From JBFHDX01 sp041584475 (GTDB lineage Bacteria; Pseudomonadota; Alphaproteobacteria; UBA8366; JADFVY01), in contig JBFHDX010000088.1 of assembly GCA_041584475.1 (NCBI GenBank), positions 1 to 15,698 on the forward strand: a stretch of DNA of 15,698 nucleotides, given 5' to 3'. Shown here one piece after another: positions 1-7,126 of the stretch (the first letter of the stretch is position 1; each line of letters opens with the position of its first letter). The position numbers were made by a program, and so were the translations under genes. The notes under the pieces are model-generated. The model worked only from the letters and a program-made list of their open reading frames with translations. It was not told where the DNA came from and searched no databases.

Positions 1-60
1 CCAGCGCACGGCGAGCGCCACGCTGATTGCGATCGCAATCCCGAAGGCGAACCACTGCAT
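1..60 (-). CDS. N-terminus of a membrane-anchored protein (partial, runs off left edge)
   Basis: An ATG at position 60 on the minus strand opens a frame of 20 codons that continues past the window edge. It reads MQWFAFGIAIAISVALAVRW, a single hydrophobic N-terminal helix. The start lies only 6 nt after the stop of the VWA gene, so the two are probably co-transcribed. From general knowledge, alphaproteobacterial mipZ neighbourhoods often contain a small membrane-anchored DnaJ-domain protein with this kind of N-terminus, so a DnaJ-like protein is my best guess. No J domain is visible here, and that identity is inference only. The codons also hold a perfect 16-bp palindrome at 25-40. Confidence 0.55.
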   Translation of the reverse strand, partial: MQWFAFGIAIAISVALAVRW

Positions 61-66
61 CGGCGG

Positions 67-771
67 CTAGCCCCGGTCCGAGACCTGCGTCGTCAACAGC
101 CTGACAGGTTCACCGCCGCGCGCGTGCGCGAAATCCAGCAATGCCTGACGGCCGCCCGCAGCATACACGGCGACGGCGGACAGCAGGTCGCGGAGCTGGT
201 CGGGGCTGGATGAATCAAACGGAGAGTATGCGCCGCCGCTGAGCCGTGCCACCTCTTCGAACGCAGCCCGCACGACGGGATCCCGGCCCTCCTGAAACGC
301 GAAGACGGGGACACCGAGAACACCGAGTTCCCCTGCCTTCTGCCCCAGCGCATCGATCTGCTCCTCGAGCGCATCGCCGATGAAGACGAGCGCGTCGACC
401 TTGCGCTTTCGGGTCTCCTTGATCGCGTGGCCGAGTATCTTGCCGATCTGCGTGTGGCCCGCCCGACACGATACGCTGGTCATCAGGCCCAGCAACGCCT
501 TCGGGTCGCCGACCCAGCGGCTGGCACGGCACTCGCCGAACCCGCGGTAGTAGACGAGCTGCACGTCCAGGCCGCCGAGCGCCGCGGTCTCGCTGAACAT
601 CTCGCCCTGGATGCGGCAGGCGCGGTCCCAGGTCGGCTGCCGGCTCATCGTCGCGTCCAGGGCGAAGATGAGCCGGCCGCGCCCGCCGCCGCGCCGTACC
701 GGTGTCTGCGCGACGCTGTCAAGGAATGCCTTGATGTCGGACTGATCGGACCTCGCGGGGGTTTTCGCCAC
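67..771 (-). CDS. VWA (von Willebrand factor A) domain protein
   Basis: This 234-residue soluble protein has a VWA fold and no signal peptide or membrane segment. The metal-ion-dependent adhesion site is recognisable. D39-A-T-M-S43 stands for the usual DxSxS, with Thr at the middle position. T107 sits in AGHTQIG, and D133 sits in FIGDALEE after a hydrophobic strand. Such domains normally bind Mg2+ and mediate protein-protein contacts. The start is a GTG at 771 with purine-rich sequence just upstream (AGGAA); the next in-frame ATG would remove the first MIDAS strand. It follows mipZ by 87 bp on the same strand and precedes a membrane-anchored protein by 6 nt, so it probably belongs to a mipZ operon. 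A role in division or envelope function is inferred only from that context. The family call is firm, but the partner is unknown. Confidence 0.85.
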   Translation of the reverse strand: MAKTPARSDQSDIKAFLDSVAQTPVRRGGGRGRLIFALDATMSRQPTWDRACRIQGEMFSETAALGGLDVQLVYYRGFGECRASRWVGDPKALLGLMTSVSCRAGHTQIGKILGHAIKETRKRKVDALVFIGDALEEQIDALGQKAGELGVLGVPVFAFQEGRDPVVRAAFEEVARLSGGAYSPFDSSSPDQLRDLLSAVAVYAAGGRQALLDFAHARGGEPVRLLTTQVSDRG

Positions 772-811
772 TTCCTGTGTTTCTCCGCAACTGATCCAAG
801 ACTGGATGCGA

Positions 812-828
812 CCCCATATAGTTTGGGG
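812..828 (-). other. Short hairpin in the mipZ-VWA gap
   Basis: The 87-bp gap between mipZ and the VWA gene contains CCCCA and TGGGG arms around a 7-nt A/T-rich loop. There is no T-run after it on the minus strand, so it is a poor intrinsic terminator. It could modulate read-through or mRNA stability between the two genes, or be chance. Confidence 0.3.
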
Positions 829-858
829 CCGTTCGGCATTCGATCAACCGAGAACCGA

Positions 859-1722
859 TCAGGCGGCGGCGTGTTTGTGCGAGGGACTGCCTGCTGGAGC
901 GCCGATCGCACGCATGAGATTGCGGATCTCGTGGCGGGCAGCGACGTGGGACATGGTTCGCTTGTGGTCACCGTCCTGCGCGTCGACGTCGAACAGCGTC
1001 AGCCCTTTCAGATAGAGCTCCCGGAAGATGACCCGCTCACCGAACCCGGCTGCGCAGCGAAAGCCATAACGGTCGGCCAGTTCGTCCATGACTTGGTCGA
1101 TTGCGCGCCGGTTGTTCGAGTCGAGCGCGCTGAGGCGGTTTCGCACGATCACCCAGTCGATCGATCCGCCGTCCCGCGCCGCGCGGAGCTTCTTCTGATC
1201 CCAGACCAGCTCGCTGTAGTGGCCCGGCCCGGCAACCGTGAAGTCCCCGGGATTGATGCGCGCGATGACGTCCAGATCGATGAAGCTGTCGTTCAGCGGC
1301 GTGACCAATACGTCGGCATGGCTGTGGGCGTGCGCGGAGAGAACGGTATCGTTGCCCGGCGTGTCGACGACGATGAAGTCGACGTCGCCTTGCAGCCCTT
1401 TCATGAAGGTATCGAAGCGGGACAGTTCAGCGCCTCGTGCGCTCGCCACCGCACCGAGCGCGCTTGGCGCGAACCGGCGCAGTACGGGGGACGGCAGCTC
1501 CCGATTGTGGGTCTCGCAATGGGCCGTGCGGCAGTCGAGAAACCGCGACAGCGAGCGTTGACGGAAATCGAGATCGACGCAGACCACGCGGAAGCCGTCG
1601 TGGACCAGACTGAAGATGAGATGGATCGATGTCGTCGACTTGCCCGATCCACCCTTCTCGTTGCCCACCACGATACAGCGCGCCCGCCGGTCGCCGTTTT
1701 GATGTTCCCTGGCACTCGACAT
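859..1722 (-). CDS. mipZ: Division-plane positioning ATPase MipZ (ParA/MinD family)
   Basis: This 287-residue P-loop ATPase is close to the usual MipZ length. The deviant Walker A motif KGGSGKST covers residues 23-30, inside VVGNEKGGSGKSTT, a string typical of MipZ. The second Asp element is D50-L-D52, and DTPGND at 120-125 is the Walker B/switch region. In Alphaproteobacteria, MipZ forms a gradient from the ParB-marked poles and inhibits FtsZ polymerisation, so the Z ring assembles at midcell (established in Caulobacter). The ATG at 1722 is the first in-frame start; the ribosome-binding site is weak, so a slightly later start cannot be excluded. It is divergent from the DUF2927-like lipoprotein over 90 bp and leads the VWA gene. 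The last 20 or so residues are low-complexity and may be disordered. Confidence 0.93.
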   Translation of the reverse strand: MSSAREHQNGDRRARCIVVGNEKGGSGKSTTSIHLIFSLVHDGFRVVCVDLDFRQRSLSRFLDCRTAHCETHNRELPSPVLRRFAPSALGAVASARGAELSRFDTFMKGLQGDVDFIVVDTPGNDTVLSAHAHSHADVLVTPLNDSFIDLDVIARINPGDFTVAGPGHYSELVWDQKKLRAARDGGSIDWVIVRNRLSALDSNNRRAIDQVMDELADRYGFRCAAGFGERVIFRELYLKGLTLFDVDAQDGDHKRTMSHVAARHEIRNLMRAIGAPAGSPSHKHAAA

Positions 1723-1812
1723 GGCGTATGCTGTATCCCCCTTCGGGCCGCGGCGAGCGACCGGGTTTCGAACACAGCACAGTGCCGTTCAATTCGTATA
1801 AATTCCGTTTAC
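1723..1812. promoter_or_regulatory. Divergent mipZ / lipoprotein intergenic region
   Basis: This 90-bp gap must hold promoters for both directions. The clearest element is TATAAAT at 1797-1803, a plausible -10 box for the plus-strand lipoprotein gene. It lies only about 10 nt before that gene's ATG, so it would give a leaderless or nearly leaderless mRNA, which fits the lack of a clear ribosome-binding site. I see no convincing -35 box. For mipZ I see no convincing promoter. Confidence 0.3.
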
Positions 1813-2505
1813 ATGCCGGGTCTTAATCGCAGCATTCGATCTATCGCAGCCATTGCCTTTGCAGCGCTGCTGACAGGCTGCCAGCCGCCCCGGCAGGTCG
1901 AGGATCGTCTGCTGCTCGCCTTCGGCGACGCGATGTTCGATCGCGGTGCGCGCGATGTGGCAAACGACGACGGCGCGGGCATGATCGTGCGCTTTCCTCG
2001 ACGCATCCGGGCCAGCGTGAGCGAGGGAGCGACCGACGGAAACGTCGCCCTGGCGAGAGCCGTCGTCGCCGAATTCGGCGAGCTGACGGGAGTCGAGATC
2101 GAATGGCAAGCGGCGGGCACGCGCGACGCGGAGCTGACGATCAACTTCAGCTCGAAGAGCAATTTCCTGATCAGGGGCAACGAGCTGGCCACCTGCTACG
2201 CCGAGGTCGCCAGCAGGGACGACGGCATCATCGAGAGCGCCGCAGTCCATATCGCACGCGCATCGGAGGACGAATGGCGCAGCGATTGCCTCGTGCACGA
2301 ATTGATGCACGCCTTCGGCTGGCGCGGCCACACGCACAGGATCCGGTCCGCCAACAGCTATCTGCACGGCGAGACCGAACTCACCGAGTGGGACAGGTTG
2401 CTGATGCGCACCCTCTACGACCCGCGCCTCGAACCGGGAACGCCGGAGCAGGATGCGCTGCCGACGGCGCGGCTCATACTCGGCGAGTTGCTCGCCGCGC
2501 GCTAG
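1813..2505 (+). CDS. DUF2927-like lipoprotein with a zinc-metalloprotease-type motif
   Basis: This 230-residue protein starts at ATG 1813, just before a signal peptide ending in a lipobox, L20-T-G-C23, so it is probably a lipoprotein. The C-terminal half has the DUF2927 pattern: a Cys-containing strand (ATCYAEV), then CLVHELMHAFGW, then ELTEWDRLLMRTLYDPRLEPGTP. DUF2927 is an alphaproteobacterial family of unknown function. The key segment reads H162-E-L-M-H166-A-F-G169-W-R-G-H173-T-H175. That matches HExxH with a conserved Gly and later His, as in metzincin-type zinc proteases, although the third His is one residue beyond the classic HExxHxxGxxH spacing. Zinc binding and protease activity are therefore plausible but unproven. 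The next lipoprotein gene starts 23 bp downstream. The same frame is open upstream to 427, but that stretch is antisense to mipZ and the VWA gene and is not coding. Confidence 0.82.
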   Translation: MPGLNRSIRSIAAIAFAALLTGCQPPRQVEDRLLLAFGDAMFDRGARDVANDDGAGMIVRFPRRIRASVSEGATDGNVALARAVVAEFGELTGVEIEWQAAGTRDAELTINFSSKSNFLIRGNELATCYAEVASRDDGIIESAAVHIARASEDEWRSDCLVHELMHAFGWRGHTHRIRSANSYLHGETELTEWDRLLMRTLYDPRLEPGTPEQDALPTARLILGELLAAR

Positions 2506-2528
2506 CCCGGGCAATGGGGAGGTGACCG

Positions 2529-3479
2529 ATGCGTCGCGCGACGAGAATCGTTCGCCCCGTGGCGGGGGCGATCCTGCTCGCGGTTTCGGGCTGCGCGTCG
2601 GCCGATCTCGGTCCCGAATACGTTCCGATCAGTGAAGAAGAGAGCGGCATCGTCTTCTACGGCCCCGGCATGGAGAACGGCTATCGCCAGTTCCTCTCGG
2701 GAACCACCGCGGAATATACGCGCCAGACCTTCGCCATCTTCGGGCCGCCGAAGGGCAGATACCCCCATGCGACGATCATCTTCATGGAGACACCGCCGAA
2801 CTATCACTTCACGGTCGTCGACCCGCCGTCGGAGACGATCGCGACGTGGGGCGAGTTCGACGGCAAGCGAATCACCGTCGGCAAGACCGGTTTCGCCGTC
2901 AACAAGATCGGTCGCATCGACTACGCCCTGTTTACCGCAGACGACCTCGCCTGCGTGAACTGGCGGCAGGATTTCGGCGCACCCATCGAACGCGGCTTCG
3001 GCACGCAGCTGTTCATCGGTTACTACTGCCGGACCGGCGGCTCGATGATGAGCGCCGGCGAGGCAAAATCGATACTCAGGCGGATCGGACACCGGAAATT
3101 CGGCGTGCCCGACGCACCGCCGGGTTGGGCCGACGGAGCAAGGCTGGAAGATCCCCATGTCAGGCTGCTCGTGTTCTGGGAAGCCGGCGTGTCCGGGGGC
3201 GGCAACGTCTACCGGGGCATCCTCGGTCTCGGCGACGGGAGCACATACACCCATGTCGTGGCGGAAGACGGACAGACCTGTTCGGGCACGTTCGACAGCG
3301 GGGCGGCGCGGGGAGGATCCGGTCCCTGGGCGCTCACATGCTCGAACGGACGGATCGCAGAGGGCGTGTTCAGGATAACCGGTGCCGAAGGCGCGGGCCG
3401 CCGCGGCCCGGCGACGTTGACGCTTGCCGGTACGGGCACGGACGCCGTCGGCAACGGCGTCGTTCTCGTCAACGAATAG
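2529..3479 (+). CDS. Putative lipoprotein of unknown function
   Basis: I do not recognise this 316-residue protein. The start is firm: GGAGGTGA, an almost perfect ribosome-binding site, lies just before ATG 2529. Residues 1-22 form a signal peptide with lipobox V19-S-G-C22, which predicts lipidation and periplasm-facing membrane attachment. There appear to be two parts. Residues about 30-190 are a mixed segment beginning with GIVFYGPGMENGYRQFLSG. Residues about 205-316 are Gly-rich, beta-prone repeats such as YRGILGLGDGSTYTH and PATLTLAGTG. Four Cys besides the lipid anchor (in ACVNW, YYCRTGG, QTCSGTF and LTCSNG) could form disulfides. It follows the DUF2927-like lipoprotein by 23 bp, so the two are probably translated from one mRNA and may work together. 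Its stop is only 3 bp from the converging SDR gene. Confidence 0.8.
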   Translation: MRRATRIVRPVAGAILLAVSGCASADLGPEYVPISEEESGIVFYGPGMENGYRQFLSGTTAEYTRQTFAIFGPPKGRYPHATIIFMETPPNYHFTVVDPPSETIATWGEFDGKRITVGKTGFAVNKIGRIDYALFTADDLACVNWRQDFGAPIERGFGTQLFIGYYCRTGGSMMSAGEAKSILRRIGHRKFGVPDAPPGWADGARLEDPHVRLLVFWEAGVSGGGNVYRGILGLGDGSTYTHVVAEDGQTCSGTFDSGAARGGSGPWALTCSNGRIAEGVFRITGAEGAGRRGPATLTLAGTGTDAVGNGVVLVNE

Positions 3480-3482
3480 GGC

Positions 3483-4313
3483 CTATCGTTTTCGTCCGCC
3501 CCGCAGCGCCCGCCAGTCCTCGTCCGTCATCAGGTCTCCGACGAAATTGAACTGACCGGCGCCCTTCAGCCACTCGCCGCCGTCGATGGTCACGGCTGCG
3601 CCGTTGATGTAGGCGGCGTAGTCCGACATCAGATAGCTCGCCAGATTGGCCAGCTCGATGTGCTCGCCGGGGCGGCCCAGCGGATTGCGCGCCTCGAAGG
3701 CATGGGCAAGCTCGGGCTTCGGGACCAGCCTCTCCCACGCACCCTTGGTGGGAAACGGACCCGGCGCGATGGCGTTGAGGCGGATGCCGCGTCCGCCCCA
3801 TTCGACGGCGAGGCTGCGCGTCATCGCCAGCACGCCCGCCTTGCCCATCGCCGACGGGACGACGTAGCCCGATCCCGTCCAGGCGTAGCTGGTGATGATC
3901 GAGAGCACGGTCGCGCCGTGGCCGCCGGCCAGCCAGCGACGCCCGCACCCCAACGTCACGTAAGCGGTTCCGTGCAGCACGATGCCGAGCACCGCGTCGA
4001 CGGCGCGGTGCGACAGGTCCTCGCTGCGGGCGATGAAATTTCCGGCGGCATTGTTCACGAGCCCGTCGAGCGGCGCAACGGACCAGATTTCGTCCAGCAT
4101 CGCTTCGACGGCTTCGGCATCGCGGATGTCGCAGACATGGAGCTCGGCGCCGCCGAGCTCACCCGCCGCCGCCTCCAGCACGTCCCCGCGGCGCCCGCAG
4201 ATGACGGGGCGCGCACCCAGTTCGGCGAAGCGACGCCCCATGGAGAGGCCGAGTCCGGTGCCGCCGCCGGTGATCAGGATGCGCCTGCCGGCCAGCAGAT
4301 CTTCCTTGAACAT
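3483..4313 (-). CDS. SDR-family oxidoreductase, 2,4-dienoyl-CoA reductase-like
   Basis: This 276-residue short-chain dehydrogenase/reductase binds NAD(P)H through TGGGTGLG (15-22) and carries NNAAGNF (87-93). The usual catalytic YxxxK is replaced: the segment GSGYVVPSAMGKAG has S154 and K158 at those positions. This Ser/Lys arrangement is known from 2,4-dienoyl-CoA reductases and related trans-2-enoyl reductases, which favours an acyl-CoA substrate over a sugar or steroid alcohol. In that family the reaction removes a double bond during beta-oxidation of unsaturated acyl chains. I chose ATG 4313 because family members begin with MF(K/R)(E/D)DLL just before the first strand; an open extension to 4583 runs through the promoter region and into the divergent gene. 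It is divergent from an acyl-CoA synthetase, which fits acyl-CoA metabolism. The exact substrate is unknown. Confidence 0.88.
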   Translation of the reverse strand: MFKEDLLAGRRILITGGGTGLGLSMGRRFAELGARPVICGRRGDVLEAAAGELGGAELHVCDIRDAEAVEAMLDEIWSVAPLDGLVNNAAGNFIARSEDLSHRAVDAVLGIVLHGTAYVTLGCGRRWLAGGHGATVLSIITSYAWTGSGYVVPSAMGKAGVLAMTRSLAVEWGGRGIRLNAIAPGPFPTKGAWERLVPKPELAHAFEARNPLGRPGEHIELANLASYLMSDYAAYINGAAVTIDGGEWLKGAGQFNFVGDLMTDEDWRALRGGRKR

Positions 4314-4459
4314 TGAACCGATCCCGTCTTCGATTGCTGCTGTAACCGGGTGTAGCAGGCTTCGCCCGCGCTGGCATCCGCCAAGCGACGCCGTGAGACC
4401 TCGGGGCGCCGCCGAGAGCGCTCGACCGACGGAGACCGAAGAGAGACCGCCATGACCCC
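4314..4459. promoter_or_regulatory. Divergent SDR / acyl-CoA synthetase intergenic region
   Basis: These 146 bp separate the two divergent genes and must contain both promoters. I see no convincing sigma-70 pair. Near the plus-strand gene there are purine tracts GGAG (4431-4434) and GAGAG (4441-4445). The latter is well spaced for an ATG at 4452 that is not in frame with the synthetase (see the mini-ORF entry). Confidence 0.35.
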
Positions 4460-4472
4460 GTGCAGATGCTGA
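4452..4472 (+). other. Possible six-codon upstream ORF overlapping the synthetase start
   Basis: ATG 4452 begins a six-codon frame encoding MTPCRC and ending in TGA at 4470-4472. It has the best-placed ribosome-binding purines (GAGAG, about 6 nt before it), whereas the in-frame synthetase starts at GTG 4460 and ATG 4466 lie 14 and 20 nt away. Its stop codon lies a few bases past ATG 4466, so translational coupling or leader-peptide control is conceivable. It could also be chance. Confidence 0.3.
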
Positions 4473-6088
4473 TACGCGGCACGACATATGACGAGACCGT
4501 CGAGCGGTTCCGCTGGCAAATCCCGGTCCGGTACAATATCGGCGTCGACGTCTGCGACCGCCAACCGCAACGATCGCCGGCACTGATCCATCAGGCGCCG
4601 GACGGCAGCATCCGCACCTATACGTTCGGCGAGCTCAAGCGCCTGTCCAACAAATTGGCGAACGTCCTGACGGCGAACGGCGTCGCGCGGGGAGACCGGG
4701 TGGCCATCCTGCTGCCGCAGTCGCCCGCGACGGCGATCGCGCATATCGCGGTCTACAAGGCCGGCATGATCGCGGTGCCGCTGTTCACCCTGTTCGGAAC
4801 CGATGCACTTCTATACCGCTTGCAGGCATGCGGTGCCCGGGCCCTGATCGGCGACAGCGACGGCATCGAGAAGATCGCGGCGGTTCGCGACCGATTGCCC
4901 GATCTCGAACTCGTGCTGTCGGTCGACGGGCCGACGCATGGCGCGCAGGATCTCGCCGCGCTGACCGCCAGATCCGCGGACGATTTCCAGCCGCTGCCGA
5001 CGCGCGCCGACGATCCGGCGCTGATCATCTTCACGTCCGGCACGACCGGTCCGCCGAAGGGCGCGCTGCACGCGCATCGGGTGCTGCTCGGCCACCTGCC
5101 CGGCGTCGAGTTCCCGCACGAGTTCTTCCCGCGCGGCGGCGACCTGTTCTGGACACCGGCCGACTGGGCCTGGATCGGCGGGCTGATCGACGTGCTGCTG
5201 CCGTCGCTGCATCACGGCGTGCCGGTGCTGGCCTACCGGTCGCGCAAGTTCGATCCCGAGGAAGCCTGGCGGCTGATGGCGCGGCACGGAGTGCGCAACG
5301 TCTTCATGCCGCCGACGGCGCTCAAGCTGATGCGGCAGGCGAGACGGCCCGCCGATGCCGATCGCTGCCAGCTGCGGTCGATCGGGTCGGGTGGCGAGAC
5401 GCTTGGCGAGGAGTTGCTGGCCTGGGGCCGCGAGGCGTTCGGCCTGACGATCAACGAATTCTATGGCCAGACCGAGTGCAATCTCGTGGTCGGCAACTGC
5501 GCCGGTCTGATGCCGGTGCAGCCGGGGTCGATGGGCCGCGCCGTGCCGGGCCACGAGGTCGCCATCGTCGACGATGCCGGAAACCCGTTGCCGGACGGCA
5601 CCGACGGCAATATCGCCATCCGCCGCGGCGACCCCGTGATGTTTCTCGAATACTGGAACGACCGCGCGGCGACGGCACGGAAATTCGCGAACGACTGGCT
5701 GCTGACGGGCGATCAGGGCCGACGTGACGGCGACGGCTACTTCCGGTACGTCGGGCGCGACGACGACGTCATCACGAGCGCCGGCTACCGGATCGGACCC
5801 GGCGAGATCGAGGATACGCTGAGCCGTCATCCCGCGGTCGCCATGGCCGCCGTGATCGGCATCCCCGATCCGCTGCGCACGCAATCGATCAAGGCCTTCA
5901 TCGTGTTGCGGCCGGACCGGGACGGCAGCCCCGAACTGGCGGACGAGATCCGGGATTTCGTGAGGACCCGGCTCGCAGCGCACGAATATCCGCGGCATAT
6001 CGAGTTCACCGATGCGCTGCCCCTGACGACGACCGGCAAGATCATGCGCGGCGAGTTGCGCGCCCGCGAGGCGGCGCGGCGGGCCTGA
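4460..6088 (+). CDS. Acyl-CoA synthetase (AMP-binding, ANL superfamily, ACSM-like)
   Basis: This protein of about 542 residues activates a carboxylic acid to acyl-AMP and then acyl-CoA. The P-loop motif TSGTTGPPKG falls at about 192-201. NEFYGQTECN is the A5 motif, LLTGDQGRRDGDGYFRYVGRDDD the A7-A8 region with the hinge Asp, and TTTGKIMRGEL ends in catalytic Lys527. The N-terminal RFRWQIPVRYNIGVDVCDR resembles the medium-chain acyl-CoA synthetase and acetyl-CoA synthetase-like branch, but the chain length accepted cannot be read from sequence. The start is uncertain: GTG 4460 gives MQMLIRG and ATG 4466 gives MLIRG, and neither has an ideal ribosome-binding site. Divergence from a dienoyl-CoA-reductase-like SDR supports a fatty-acid or similar acid degradation role. 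Lys527 is the residue typically acetylated for control in this superfamily. Confidence 0.9.
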   Translation: MQMLIRGTTYDETVERFRWQIPVRYNIGVDVCDRQPQRSPALIHQAPDGSIRTYTFGELKRLSNKLANVLTANGVARGDRVAILLPQSPATAIAHIAVYKAGMIAVPLFTLFGTDALLYRLQACGARALIGDSDGIEKIAAVRDRLPDLELVLSVDGPTHGAQDLAALTARSADDFQPLPTRADDPALIIFTSGTTGPPKGALHAHRVLLGHLPGVEFPHEFFPRGGDLFWTPADWAWIGGLIDVLLPSLHHGVPVLAYRSRKFDPEEAWRLMARHGVRNVFMPPTALKLMRQARRPADADRCQLRSIGSGGETLGEELLAWGREAFGLTINEFYGQTECNLVVGNCAGLMPVQPGSMGRAVPGHEVAIVDDAGNPLPDGTDGNIAIRRGDPVMFLEYWNDRAATARKFANDWLLTGDQGRRDGDGYFRYVGRDDDVITSAGYRIGPGEIEDTLSRHPAVAMAAVIGIPDPLRTQSIKAFIVLRPDRDGSPELADEIRDFVRTRLAAHEYPRHIEFTDALPLTTTGKIMRGELRAREAARRA

Positions 6089-6102
6089 TCGGCACGCCGA
6101 TC
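6087..6102. terminator. Hairpin between convergent synthetase and nucleoside hydrolase genes
   Basis: GATCGGC (6087-6093) and GCCGATC (6096-6102) form a perfect 7-bp inverted repeat separated by AC. It starts at the synthetase stop codon and fills most of the 20-bp gap between two converging genes, so a bidirectional transcription barrier is plausible. There is no T-run on either side, so it is not a textbook intrinsic terminator. Confidence 0.4.
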
Positions 6103-6108
6103 CCGCGA

Positions 6109-7050
6109 TCAGAGCCGGGCGAGCCGCTCGGTCAGCAACCCATAGAAGGCATCCGAGTCGATCTCGTCGATGACCAGGGCGTTGGCCTCCTCGCCGCCGA
6201 TCGCCCACCAGTCGACGACGGTCCGGCCCATGGTCCGCTCGGACTGGGTCTCGATGTGCACCCGGGCGGCGCGGCCGGCGAACATGTCCGGCCGCAGCAG
6301 CCACGCGACCACGCAGGGGTCGTGCAACGGCCCGCCCGGCATGCCGTAGCGTTCGATGTCGTGGCGGTCGTAGAAGGCCAGCATGCCGGCGACGGCATCG
6401 CCGACGGGGGTGCCGAGGGCGCGGATCGCGGCCAGCCGTTCCGGCGTGGTGAGCGCCTTGTGCGTGACGTCGAGCCCCAGCATGACGATCGGCCGCCCGC
6501 ACTCGAAGACGACGTGCGCCGCATGCGGGTCGACATAGATGTTGAACTCGGCCGACGGCGTCGTGTTGCCCGGCACCATCGCCGCACCCCCCATCAGGAC
6601 GATCTCGCGGATGTTGGGCAGAATCCGCGGTTCCTTGACGATGGCGAGCGCGATGTTGGTCAGCGGGCCGGTCGGACACAGCGTCAGCGCCTCCGGCCCG
6701 GCCGCCAGGCAAGCGTCGACGATGAAGTCGACCGCGTGCCGCGGGCTCAGCGGCATCGTCGGCAGCGGCAGGCCGGAGCCGTCGAGCCCGGTCTCGCCGT
6801 GCACGGCCTCGGCCGTCACCAGCGGCCGCAGCAGCGGGCGCGGGCAGCCGGCATGCACGGCCATGTCGGGGCGGCCGGCCAGCTCGCACACGCGTCGGGC
6901 GTTCGCCTGCGTCAGCTCCAGCGGGACGTTGCCGGCGACGCAGGTCACGCCGCGCAGGTCGAGCTCGTCCGGCGAGGCCATCGCCAGCAGCAGCGCGACG
7001 GCATCGTCCTGACCGGGATCGCAGTCGATGATGATCGGGCGCCGCTTCAC
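6109..7050 (-). CDS. Nucleoside hydrolase (inosine/uridine-preferring family)
   Basis: This 313-residue enzyme of usual family length hydrolyses the N-glycosidic bond of a ribonucleoside to free base and ribose. The Ca2+-binding signature is intact: D9-x-D11-P-G-x-D15-D16 (DCDPGQDDAVALLLA). EIVLMGGA and PSAEFNIYVDPHAA match the core strands and substrate-contact loop, and H243-D244 in GGPLHDPC supplies the late His and the last Ca2+ ligand. No signal peptide is visible, so it acts in the cytosol. The start is GTG 7050 with a weak ribosome-binding site; the next ATG would delete the metal site, so GTG is favoured. It lies 76 bp downstream of dctM on the same strand and is probably the last gene of the TRAP operon. 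That suggests the transporter brings in a nucleoside or related ligand. Base specificity cannot be read from sequence. Confidence 0.92.
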   Translation of the reverse strand: MKRRPIIIDCDPGQDDAVALLLAMASPDELDLRGVTCVAGNVPLELTQANARRVCELAGRPDMAVHAGCPRPLLRPLVTAEAVHGETGLDGSGLPLPTMPLSPRHAVDFIVDACLAAGPEALTLCPTGPLTNIALAIVKEPRILPNIREIVLMGGAAMVPGNTTPSAEFNIYVDPHAAHVVFECGRPIVMLGLDVTHKALTTPERLAAIRALGTPVGDAVAGMLAFYDRHDIERYGMPGGPLHDPCVVAWLLRPDMFAGRAARVHIETQSERTMGRTVVDWWAIGGEEANALVIDEIDSDAFYGLLTERLARL

Positions 7051-7126
7051 GATCGTCGGCCCATCAGGCGATCGAGGGGCCGGGCAGGGATGCGGTCGCG
7101 CTTCCGGGCGCAGCCGCCATGTCCCG

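Noticed and set aside
427..1812. Long plus-strand open frame continuous with the DUF2927-like lipoprotein
   Set aside because: It is antisense to mipZ and the VWA gene, whose motifs are unmistakable. A signal peptide with lipobox begins at 1813, marking the true start.
1789..2514. 241-codon minus-strand open frame
   Set aside because: It is antisense to the DUF2927-like lipoprotein, which has clear family motifs. The translation of the antisense frame is low-complexity and Arg/Ala-rich.
4811..6889. 692-codon minus-strand open frame
   Set aside because: It lies antisense to the acyl-CoA synthetase and out of frame with the nucleoside hydrolase. It is a high-GC shadow with Arg/Ala/Pro-rich translation.
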